Below are positions 43,363-51,844 of a stretch of 64,000 nt of DNA, piece after piece. The DNA comes from Bacteroides gallinarum DSM 18171 = JCM 13658 (GTDB taxonomy: Bacteria; Bacteroidota; Bacteroidia; Bacteroidales; Bacteroidaceae). How positions within the stretch are numbered: the first letter of the stretch is position 1; the number at the start of each line of letters is the position of its first letter. The notes under the pieces were generated by a model that saw only the letters and a list, made by a program, of their open reading frames with translations, was not told the origin of the DNA and made no database searches. Location: contig NZ_KB894117.1 of assembly GCF_000374365.1 (NCBI RefSeq), positions 62,001 to 126,000 on the forward strand, written 5' to 3'. A program made the position numbers and the translations under genes.

Positions 43363-44028
43363 ATGGGAGTATGGAGTACAATATTGAAGTATGGCGGCAA
43401 GGCGGCCAAAGGTACCGGCAAGGCTGTTTTGGCAACCGGGAAAAACGTGGGTGAAGCGGCACTTCATCCGTCGCAGACGTTACGGGGCGCCGGACAAGCC
43501 GTCAAGACTGCCGCCGTCGGAGGTGCGATCGGTTATGTCGGCTGGGAAAAGCTGACGACAGACAAGAGCGTGGTGCGTATCGTGAGCGATGCGGTCATCG
43601 GAGAACCGGCCACGGATGCCTTGGCAGATACCGCCGAGGATGTACGGGGACTGACGGACAAGGCCGGAGAAGCCGTCGGCACGTTAAGCGGAGCTGTGGC
43701 GGGAATAGATTCCAAACTTGACGGGGTATCCAATTTCCTGCGGCAGGCTTCGAGTGGCGGAGGCATGAACATGCTCGGCAATTTTGTCCGTAACCTCGGC
43801 CATGGCAACGTATCTGGATTGAGCATCGCGGGCCTTATAGCCGCCGCTTTTCTCATTTTCGGACGTTTCGGGTGGTTGGGCAAGATCGCCGGGGCTTTCC
43901 TCGGCATGATGCTCATCGGCAACAATGCCGGCGTCTTCCGTGACACGAACACGGAGAGCGTGGCAAGGATACAGACTTCCCCCGGCCAAAGCGAGGAACA
44001 GACCTATAACGGAGGAATGAGAAGATAA
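43363..44028 (+). CDS. Glycine-rich membrane-associated protein with GGMRR tail
   Basis: A 221-residue protein, Ala/Gly/Lys-rich at the N-terminus (about residues 9-45), helical in the middle, with a hydrophobic stretch near the end (LSIAGLIAAAFLIFGRFGWL and following, about 150-185) and the tail SEEQTYNGGMRR. The last six residues nearly match those of the ArdC-like protein at 51845 (SGGMRR). Family unknown; possibly a membrane part of the transfer machinery or a transferred protein. Confidence 0.7.
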   Translation: MGVWSTILKYGGKAAKGTGKAVLATGKNVGEAALHPSQTLRGAGQAVKTAAVGGAIGYVGWEKLTTDKSVVRIVSDAVIGEPATDALADTAEDVRGLTDKAGEAVGTLSGAVAGIDSKLDGVSNFLRQASSGGGMNMLGNFVRNLGHGNVSGLSIAGLIAAAFLIFGRFGWLGKIAGAFLGMMLIGNNAGVFRDTNTESVARIQTSPGQSEEQTYNGGMRR

Positions 44029-44052
44029 CATTATGAACCAATACAGAACGAA

Positions 44053-45191
44053 ATGAAATATACAGAAGAAATGATACTTCACTCCGAGAGCGGCTACTGT
44101 ATGCCTTTCGAGGAGCCCCAGGGCAAGGAGGTGGAAATGACTCTCGGTTACGGCGAACAGACCGACCCGGGAACGGGCAAGCCGTTTTTCCACCATGGCA
44201 TTGACTTCAACGCCCGATATTACAGGCTGTCTGCCGTCGCAAGCGGAATCGTGTCAGGGGTCGGCAATGATCCGGTACACGGGATATGCCAGACTATCCG
44301 GTACGGGGAATATGAGGTGACATACGGACACCTGTCAAATGTCTTTGCGCAGTTCGGGCAACGCGTGAAAGCCGGTCAGACTGTGGCCTTGAGCGGTGAC
44401 AGGCTGCACGTCGAAGCCCGGTTCAAGGGAGAGGAACTGAACCCGCTGGAGTTCCTGACCATGCTTTACGGCAACATCCGTGCGCTTCGTCAGGCGGGAG
44501 GACATGAAACGGCGGCATTCCCGGATCTGGAAATGACCGTGAAGACCGATTACGACAAGGACAAACGGGAAATCGAGGAACTGATGCTGCGTTTCCTGCC
44601 GTACTACATGGAGGATCTGCAACGCGGAGCCTACGTGTTGCCCGAGCACACGGAGCAGTCCCTGCGCCACATCTTCACCATGGGGGCGATGAGAGAATAT
44701 TTCTACGAGAACATGCCGAGCATGGCCAATCCTCTCGGACTGGGACATAAATCCATCCCGCTGGTCAGCAAGGTACAGAACCTGCTCATCGCTGATTTCC
44801 TGCATTACCTGGCCCTGCGTCACAACGTGTACCTCTCCACCATGAGCGGAGACATAAAAAAAAACTCCATGACGAAGCCGTAAGCTACAGCGGCATCATT
44901 GATCCGCTGGCTGAACTCGACATCGACATCCAGAGCTTCGACATACCGCGTATCGTGTCCGTATATCCGGACCGGGCCGGTGTCCGCTGGTGGACAAAGG
45001 CATGGTTCAACAACCGGGAGGAAGGTGAAGCCTCCGTGGAGATAGAGCGTGAACAGGCGATACGCTTCATCCATGACAACATCGAGAAAGACGCATGGCT
45101 GGAGGAGTTCTTCCCCAAACAGATGGAAGTGTACCACAATGCGATTGAACAGACAAAAGAACAACTGTTGAAACAGATAAATATGATATAG
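44053..45191 (+). pseudogene. M23-like protein split by an A9 run (frameshift)
   Basis: The first frame (44053-44883, 276 residues) runs into nine A at 44856-44864 and stops shortly after; with ten A it reads on through KKKLHDEAVSYSGIIDPLAE into the second frame, which ends at 45191, giving about 379 residues. The N-terminal part is M23-like (HHGIDFNARY near residue 55), but the usual HxH is HVE (RLHVEARF), so one zinc ligand is missing and it may be non-catalytic. Either a sequence error, a mutation, or slippage on the A run that yields both a short and a long product. Confidence 0.65.
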
Positions 45192-45198
45192 GATACTT

Positions 45199-46995
45199 AT
45201 GGACGGAACTATAAAACAAAGCAGACGATTCGCGGAACTGGAACGTCTTTCGGATGACTATTTCCGTTACCACCTTGCTTCCGTCATGGATGAGACAAGA
45301 GATTATCTTGCCCGGAAACAAGGTGAGGAAATGAAGGAATATTCCACCTCCCTTGGCGGGGTTCTCAGCATGATGGCTTCTTCAGCCCTACCTTTGAACG
45401 ACCCGTACCAGCTGCTCAAAGTTACCGGCGAATGGAACTCCAAGACAACGGAAGATTATGTAGAGATGTGCAAGGAGAAAATCGCCGCATCGGAAGACAT
45501 ACAGCACGACCTTGCGTATATGGCCGGGCAATGGCGTGATGCAGTCGTGAAGGAAATCGGCCGCGAACGGTACGACGAACTGTCGGAACAGCTTGGCGGC
45601 GATCTCGCCTATGCCTACATGGACTATCGTCTGGAACAGCAGATGATAGACAAACTGGTGAAAGACCGTATGCCCAAGTCTTCGGCTGATTATATCATCC
45701 GCAAGGCCGCGGAATCAAGCCTGTTCGGCCTGCCGCAGATGTTGAGCCGTTCCCCGCTTGCCGAGGAGATCGAGAAGCGTGGCGAGGCCGCTTACCGGCC
45801 GAGCAAGGTCGAGCAGGGTGCGGGATGGCTGTTGGGTGCCTCGGCGGATACCGTCATGCTGGGCGGTGCCGGTTCGTGGGCGGCATTCGCCAGATTCATC
45901 GGTGTGGATGCTGCCGTCTCCGCCACCATGGCGCATTTGGAGCCGGAAGACCCCAAGTCGATTTCAGTCGAACAATGTATCAGCCAGGGTGTATTCGGCA
46001 GCGAACACAATGTGTTTGAAGATTTCCGGCGTGAAGCAGCCACCATGACCGCAGACAAGGACAGTTTCACGGCGACCGCCAATGAGCAGCTGAAGAAACA
46101 GATACCGGTCTGCAATTTCAACTTTACGGACTGGATGAAGAAGCAGCAGCCGTTCCCGTTCCTGAAAGGCTTGCAGGACAAGCTGAAACAGGAACGGCCG
46201 GAACGCTACAAGGATGTGCCGCTGGTCGTCGCACCGGGGCAGGAAGAAGCCTACCTGAAAAGTCTGGAGGAAAAGAACCAAACGGATGCGGAAGAGCCGG
46301 AACAGGTACATCAGGAATCGGTACAACCGGAAAAAGAGCCGGAGGTCATGCAGGAAACAGGGGTACATCCCGTGAATGACCTGTCTGAAACGCCGGCATC
46401 CAACGGCAACACGGGCGGATGGGAAGATCTGCTCGGCACCCTTGGACTGAGCGGCATGGGAGACATTGCCGGCAATCTCGGCTATGTAATGGCGATGCTG
46501 CCGGATATTCTGCTGGGAGTATTTACAGGCAAGACACAGTCCCTGAACATCAAGGACAACCTGCTGCCTATAGCCAGCATAGTGGCCGGTATGTTTGTGC
46601 GGAATCCGCTGCTGAAGATGCTCCTTATCGGTCTCGGCGGGGCGAACCTGCTGAACAAGGCCGGGCATGAAGTGCTGCGTGAACGGTCAGAAGGCGAAAT
46701 GAACACGGCCAATAGAGGCGCAGCCCAATACCGCCATTATCCTGACGAACCGCTCAATCCCCGCATCACGAATCCCGTACTTCAAGGCAACATGCTTGTC
46801 GCGACAATTGACCGTGTACCCTGTACTATCCAATTATCGCAGACCGTGACTGACGCTTACCGGGCCGGAGCCTTACCGCTCAACACGCTGGCAAACGCCG
46901 TACTCGCCAGAAGCGAACAGCTCCGTCAAAGGGCCTCGGACAATTACGACAACGGACAACAGGAGACTATCGTGCGTACACGAGGTATCCAGTAG
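45199..46995 (+). CDS. Large hypothetical operon protein (598 aa)
   Basis: A 598-residue protein, helical in the first half, with a possible membrane-contacting stretch (GWLLGASADTVMLGGAGSWA, about 208-227), an acidic Glu/Pro linker (about 350-400) and a second hydrophobic region (about 425-500, including NLGYVMAMLPDILLGVFTG and IASIVAGMF). No family recognised. It lies between the M23-like gene and the ArdC-like gene at 47021, so a role in DNA transfer or establishment is likely but unknown. Confidence 0.7.
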   Translation: MDGTIKQSRRFAELERLSDDYFRYHLASVMDETRDYLARKQGEEMKEYSTSLGGVLSMMASSALPLNDPYQLLKVTGEWNSKTTEDYVEMCKEKIAASEDIQHDLAYMAGQWRDAVVKEIGRERYDELSEQLGGDLAYAYMDYRLEQQMIDKLVKDRMPKSSADYIIRKAAESSLFGLPQMLSRSPLAEEIEKRGEAAYRPSKVEQGAGWLLGASADTVMLGGAGSWAAFARFIGVDAAVSATMAHLEPEDPKSISVEQCISQGVFGSEHNVFEDFRREAATMTADKDSFTATANEQLKKQIPVCNFNFTDWMKKQQPFPFLKGLQDKLKQERPERYKDVPLVVAPGQEEAYLKSLEEKNQTDAEEPEQVHQESVQPEKEPEVMQETGVHPVNDLSETPASNGNTGGWEDLLGTLGLSGMGDIAGNLGYVMAMLPDILLGVFTGKTQSLNIKDNLLPIASIVAGMFVRNPLLKMLLIGLGGANLLNKAGHEVLRERSEGEMNTANRGAAQYRHYPDEPLNPRITNPVLQGNMLVATIDRVPCTIQLSQTVTDAYRAGALPLNTLANAVLARSEQLRQRASDNYDNGQQETIVRTRGIQ

Positions 46996-47020
46996 CATAT
47001 AACCCCAAAACATATACTGT

Positions 47021-49405
47021 ATGAAAGAAAAATCCAAAATAGAGAAAAATGCAGAGGAAAGGCAAATCAGTCTGCTTTCCACTGCTTTGGGAGAGGCTTC
47101 GAAGGCCAATGGTTACTGGCTCAACGCTTCTGGAAAGAGGTATCCGAGGCTATACCCGCACGGCGTGTCGGCCAGCCCGTTCAATGCACTGTTCATGGCA
47201 TTGCATTCCGATCGGAACGGATGCAATACGAACCTGTTCACCTTGTTCAGTGATGCCAAGGCCCGCGGCACGTCGGTACGTGAGCATGAACAGGGTGTGC
47301 CGTTCCTGTACTATAACTGGAACAAATATGTCCACAGGAACAATCCTGAAGAGTTCATCAACCGGGGAACCTACCTCACATTGGACGATGAGCAGAAGAA
47401 ACAATATAAGGGAGTACATAACAGAGAGATACGCACTCTGTTCAATATAGACCAGACGACATTTCCCCATGTGGACGAAGAGGCTTACAGGGCCGTTCTG
47501 CAACAGGATGGGAATGCCATGGAACGAGGATATTCGGAGGCAGACACACGGCGTATGCATATCCGCTTCAATGATTTCTTGCTGAAAATGCGTGACAACC
47601 TTGTGCCGGTCCGTTACGATGGCAGCGGAATGCCCCATTATGAAACGGACAAAGATGCCGTCTATATGCCCCGCCAAAAGAACTTTGACCATTACAACGA
47701 TTATGTGCAGGAAACCCTGCGCCAGATAGTGAGTGCCACCGGACATCAGCAGCGGCTTGCCCGCGAGGGAATGGTGATGAAAAACGGTATGCCGCCTTCC
47801 GACGATGCCGTCAAACAGGAACGGCTGGTCGTGGAAATAGCATCGGGAATCAAGATGCTGGAGCTGGGACTGCCAGCCCGCTTGTCCGACGAAAGTCTCA
47901 GTTTGGTGGAATATTGGGACCGGGAACTCAAAGAGAACCCGAATATGATAGATGCCCTCGAGAGTGACGTGAACAATGCTCTCGAAGTTATCCGTAAAGC
48001 GGAACGTGGAGAGAAAATCGAATATGCCACCTTGCGGAACAGGAAACAGACATCTGACATGCAGGACCAGCTGCCCAAGCATTATTTCGTGGCCGATGAG
48101 TTACGGAAACGTCCGGACAAGGACAAGAAAACCATTGTCCTTGTCATAGATCCCGTATCAAAGTCGGCTGATGTGATCCTTCCCGCCGGGGCATCACCGG
48201 AGGTGGACAACGAGATTCCCGGCATGAACAAAGCCCGTATCGGACGTGCTTTACGTCGGGAAGGCATCGAGACTGTGCGTTTCTTCAATCCGGACGGAGC
48301 CTTGGGTTACAGACCTGATGACAAGTATTTTGCCGAGAAGCAGGTCTCTCTGGCACGGTTGAACAACTGGGCCCTGGAAGTGCTTTCGACCCTGAACGTG
48401 AGCCCTGCAGTAAAACGGGCCAACGAAGTAGGATTTGACAAGATCCAGATGATTCAGGACGACAAGAACAGATGGGCTCTCTATATAAAGCCGGAGCATC
48501 AGAGAGGTTATAGCATATACCCCGACAAGGAAGACATAAACCGCTTCTTTTCCACACTCAAGCAGTCCATGGATAATATAGACAAGGTCCGCATGGAACT
48601 GGCTCATAAATATTACGCGCTTGCTGAAATCAAGCCCGACCTGAAAGTCGATCTGTTCAACAGCGGAACACAGGACGTGGACCTGAACCGGATACAGCGT
48701 GTATCCGTGTTCAAAACCAAGCAGGACGGTGTACTGTGTGCCGTAACGATTGACGGGCAGAAACTGCAGCCGCGCAGTGTATCACCGCAACAATGGCAGC
48801 GCATGTGGGTGGCGGAAGACCGTGACAGCTACAAACGGCACCTGGCTGCCTCGCTGTTTGCCGATATACTGCAAAAGGGACAGTCGCAGGAGGAACACGC
48901 CGGGGAAAAGCAGGAGAAGGAAACCGAGATACGGCAGGGAGAAGCTGTCAGCCGACAGAATGGAGAAGAGCGTACCGTTGAATCCGTCAGTCCGCAGAGA
49001 GAGGCTTGGGACAAGATAAAGGCCAAACACCCGGACGCTATCCAATTTGTAAGAACCGGTGACAACTATACGGCTTATAACGAGGATGCCGTCAAGGTAA
49101 CGGAAACGCTTGCCTTGAAAATGGAGAAGCACGAGGCTGACATGAAAAAAGGCTTTACGGCTTCCGTGACATTCCCAGTCAGCCAGCTCGATACTTTCCT
49201 TCAGAAACTTGCGAGAAGCGGTGCAAGAGTGGTGATACGGGATGCAGAAGGACTCGCGGATGCCCGGAACAGAACAACGGGCATAACAGAAAGGACAGCC
49301 GGAAACGGCCAGACACGGACTCTCTTTGATACGGCACAGGAGAAACAGTCCGAACGCAGGATTGAGCCGGAAGAAAATGAACAGCGTTCAAGCATGAGGA
49401 GGTAA
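47021..49405 (+). CDS. Large protein with ArdC-like N-terminus and SSMRR tail
   Basis: A 794-residue protein. Residues about 45-130 (SPFNALFMALHSDRNGCNTN, SDAKARGTSVREHEQGVPFL and YYNWNKYV) resemble the ssDNA-binding N-terminal domain of ArdC-type antirestriction proteins (DUF1738). The middle (about 480-600) is like DUF3945/DUF4099-type modules of Bacteroidales elements. The tail is acidic and ends QRSSMRR, close to the tails at 43363 and 51845. No metallopeptidase motif is seen. It may bind the incoming single strand. Confidence 0.65.
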   Translation: MKEKSKIEKNAEERQISLLSTALGEASKANGYWLNASGKRYPRLYPHGVSASPFNALFMALHSDRNGCNTNLFTLFSDAKARGTSVREHEQGVPFLYYNWNKYVHRNNPEEFINRGTYLTLDDEQKKQYKGVHNREIRTLFNIDQTTFPHVDEEAYRAVLQQDGNAMERGYSEADTRRMHIRFNDFLLKMRDNLVPVRYDGSGMPHYETDKDAVYMPRQKNFDHYNDYVQETLRQIVSATGHQQRLAREGMVMKNGMPPSDDAVKQERLVVEIASGIKMLELGLPARLSDESLSLVEYWDRELKENPNMIDALESDVNNALEVIRKAERGEKIEYATLRNRKQTSDMQDQLPKHYFVADELRKRPDKDKKTIVLVIDPVSKSADVILPAGASPEVDNEIPGMNKARIGRALRREGIETVRFFNPDGALGYRPDDKYFAEKQVSLARLNNWALEVLSTLNVSPAVKRANEVGFDKIQMIQDDKNRWALYIKPEHQRGYSIYPDKEDINRFFSTLKQSMDNIDKVRMELAHKYYALAEIKPDLKVDLFNSGTQDVDLNRIQRVSVFKTKQDGVLCAVTIDGQKLQPRSVSPQQWQRMWVAEDRDSYKRHLAASLFADILQKGQSQEEHAGEKQEKETEIRQGEAVSRQNGEERTVESVSPQREAWDKIKAKHPDAIQFVRTGDNYTAYNEDAVKVTETLALKMEKHEADMKKGFTASVTFPVSQLDTFLQKLARSGARVVIRDAEGLADARNRTTGITERTAGNGQTRTLFDTAQEKQSERRIEPEENEQRSSMRR

Positions 49406-49409
49406 TGAT

Positions 49410-50960
49410 ATGGCAGGAAAAAATAAAGAATATGCAGACAAGTATGCGGAGTACGCCATGGAGCAGATGCGCCGGTATGGCATCCCCGCTTCGGTAACAC
49501 TTGCACAAGGAATCCTTGAGAGTTCCAACGGACAGAGTGAACTGGCCCGCAAGGAAAACAATCATTTCGGCATCAAGGCCACACAGTCATGGATTGCGGA
49601 AGGCGGCCGGTACAACCTGTATTCGGATGACAAGCCGAACGAGAAATTCTGCAGCTATGATAACGTAGGAGACTCCTATGAACACCATTCGAGGTTCCTT
49701 AAGGAGAACAGCCGCTACGCGGAATGTTTCAATCTCCGTCCCGATGACTACAAAGGATGGACGGAAGGTATAGCCAAAGCCGGTTACGCGACCGGGGGCA
49801 ACTATGCCGGGACTCTGCAGAAGATCATCGAGCAGAACGGCCTGGACAAATACGACCGTCAGGTCATGCAGGAAATGGCCGCGCAGGGCAAGCAGTTCGG
49901 TCTGGAAAGCAATCCTCTCCAGGAGAAAGAAAAGGCAGAAGCCTATTCATTTCCGGTGGAACGCAAGGAGTTCCTCTTTGTCACTTCCGCTTTCGGAATG
50001 CGTCAGGACCCGATGGACAAAGAAAAGCAGCAGATGCACAAGGGGCTTGACATACGATGCAAAGGCGATGCGGTGCTGGCCACGGAAAACGGCGGAAAGG
50101 TCGTTTCGGTAAACGGCAATGCCAACTCTGCCGGAGGCAAGAGTGTAACCGTCGAATACAGCCGCCCGGATGGAAGCAAGGTGCAGTGTACCTATATGCA
50201 CCTTGGCGATATCGCAGTCAAGGCGGGAGACAGTGTCAAGGCAGGACAACGCCTTGGAACCTCGGGCAACACGGGAACACGGACCACGGGAGAGCACCTG
50301 CATTTCGGGGTGGTGAACATCCATTCGGACGGGACGCGCCGTGACATCGACCCGGCTGCATATCTGGCCGAGATTGCGCAGAAAGGCAATATCAAGCAGC
50401 AGGTGCTGTACAACGGCAATGACCTGCTCGCGAAATACCGCAGTACGGAAGAACCGAAAATCGAGAAACCTCTTTCTACCGAAGACTGGATGAAAAAGCT
50501 GCTGTCCTCGGAGGACAGTGGCGTCGGCATGTCCGGATGCAATGACCCTGTCATGGAGATGGCCATGACGGCCTTTACCTCACTGATGGTGCTGGCCGTT
50601 CAGATTGACAGCAAGAACGAGGAAGAGCAGAAAGCCGCCGTTTCGGGGGCCATGGATAGCGGAAAGATCGACTTGAAACCACTGCTGCCTGACATGAAAA
50701 GCTGTAGTCTGACCATGAAAGAGAACGGGAAAGCCGTCCTTCAGGCGGATAACGGCGAACAGCATATATCGCGCGAGTTGAGTTCCGCAGAATTGAGCCG
50801 GCTGTCGGCCGTGCTGAACAACAGTAGCCTTACGGATGAAGCCAAGCGGATGCGCGTGACGGGATTGCTGAATACTGCCATCCTTTCGGAAATGGCTTCA
50901 CAGAATTTCGAACAGGGCATGTCCGAGCAGCGAGGACAAACGGAAAATCTGAAAAGATGA
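49410..50960 (+). CDS. Glucosaminidase plus M23 peptidase fusion
   Basis: A 516-residue two-domain wall hydrolase. Residues about 5-150 form a FlgJ/glucosaminidase-type domain (SVTLAQGILESSNGQSELAR with its catalytic Glu, then NNHFGIK). Residues about 180-320 form an M23 domain with the ligands HKGLDI, YMHLG and HLHFG intact. It has no signal peptide, so it would have to leave the cell through the transfer channel or by lysis. The C-terminal 170 residues are of unknown function and end in NLKR. Confidence 0.88.
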   Translation: MAGKNKEYADKYAEYAMEQMRRYGIPASVTLAQGILESSNGQSELARKENNHFGIKATQSWIAEGGRYNLYSDDKPNEKFCSYDNVGDSYEHHSRFLKENSRYAECFNLRPDDYKGWTEGIAKAGYATGGNYAGTLQKIIEQNGLDKYDRQVMQEMAAQGKQFGLESNPLQEKEKAEAYSFPVERKEFLFVTSAFGMRQDPMDKEKQQMHKGLDIRCKGDAVLATENGGKVVSVNGNANSAGGKSVTVEYSRPDGSKVQCTYMHLGDIAVKAGDSVKAGQRLGTSGNTGTRTTGEHLHFGVVNIHSDGTRRDIDPAAYLAEIAQKGNIKQQVLYNGNDLLAKYRSTEEPKIEKPLSTEDWMKKLLSSEDSGVGMSGCNDPVMEMAMTAFTSLMVLAVQIDSKNEEEQKAAVSGAMDSGKIDLKPLLPDMKSCSLTMKENGKAVLQADNGEQHISRELSSAELSRLSAVLNNSSLTDEAKRMRVTGLLNTAILSEMASQNFEQGMSEQRGQTENLKR

Positions 50961-51148
50961 AGCATGGCGATATGATAAAATGCGTGATGATACAGCTATG
51001 CAAGTATCTGGCAGGATTATCCTACCTGGCTTTGTATGTCCTGTCCTGCTACAAGCTGTTTGGCTTGACGGCAACATTCCTTATCGTGGGAGTGCAGCTG
51101 CTCGTTGCCGGATGGCTTGTCTGGGCAATGATCCGTGCGCCCGATTAG
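50957..51148 (+). CDS. Small two-helix membrane protein
   Basis: A 63-residue protein starting in the stop of the previous gene (ATGA), with two membrane helices (about residues 15-34 and 38-57). Tight coupling to the wall-hydrolase gene suggests a holin-like or assembly role, but nothing in the sequence proves it. Confidence 0.65.
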   Translation: MKHGDMIKCVMIQLCKYLAGLSYLALYVLSCYKLFGLTATFLIVGVQLLVAGWLVWAMIRAPD

Positions 51149-51227
51149 AATATGCTCTCAGACCTTCAACATCAATATAACCAGCATTTGCCGGATGATA
51201 TGTACCATTCTAAAAACAAAACGAGTT

Positions 51228-51839
51228 ATGATTAAATGTAATGTTACTGTATGCGGTATTATCAACCGCGATGCTACTACACGCACAAACAAGGATGGAA
51301 AACCGTTTTTTACGTTCCCTCTTCAGATAATGGTTCCTGCAACTGACGGTCAGGAAAAGCCTGTCGAGATCGATGTGAGCAAAGATGGCGGTCAGGAGGA
51401 AGCCTCCTGCTACAGGAAAGGCTCACGTGTCGAGATTGACGGTACGATGTACCTGAAGCACAGGGGCGACAGGACCTATTTCAACCTTTTCGCAAACGAG
51501 ATCCGCGATGTGGCTGCCGATGCGGCCAATACTCTCAAAGGAGAGATGGTTTTCTGTGGAAAGGTCGGAAAGAACATCGAGGAAAAGAAGGACAAGAAAG
51601 ACCAGTCCTACACGATGTTCTCGGCATTCAGCACGGAGAAAGTCGCTGACGGCTTTGAGTACCAATGGGTACGTTTCTTCTGCTTCAACAGGCAGCGTGA
51701 AGAATGGCTCCAGCCTGGTGTGAAGATCGATGCCAAGGGCGAGATGGGCCTGACTGTCCATAACGGTAAGCCTAATGTATCCTGCCGTGTAGAGGAACTT
51801 ACACAATGTGTCGCAGATTCGTCTAACTCCAATCAGTAA
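51228..51839 (+). CDS. SSB-like OB-fold protein
   Basis: Start taken at the ATG at 51228, which opens an OB-fold like sequence (MIKCNVTVCGIINRDATTRT); the longer frame adds an unlikely Cys/Ile-rich segment. The 203-residue protein appears to contain two OB-type halves (about 1-95 and 100-195). It is different from the SSB at 23633 and has no acidic DLPF tip. It precedes the ArdC-like gene by 5 bases, fitting a role in handling single-stranded transfer DNA. Confidence 0.65.
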   Translation: MIKCNVTVCGIINRDATTRTNKDGKPFFTFPLQIMVPATDGQEKPVEIDVSKDGGQEEASCYRKGSRVEIDGTMYLKHRGDRTYFNLFANEIRDVAADAANTLKGEMVFCGKVGKNIEEKKDKKDQSYTMFSAFSTEKVADGFEYQWVRFFCFNRQREEWLQPGVKIDAKGEMGLTVHNGKPNVSCRVEELTQCVADSSNSNQ

Positions 51840-51844
51840 CGGTT

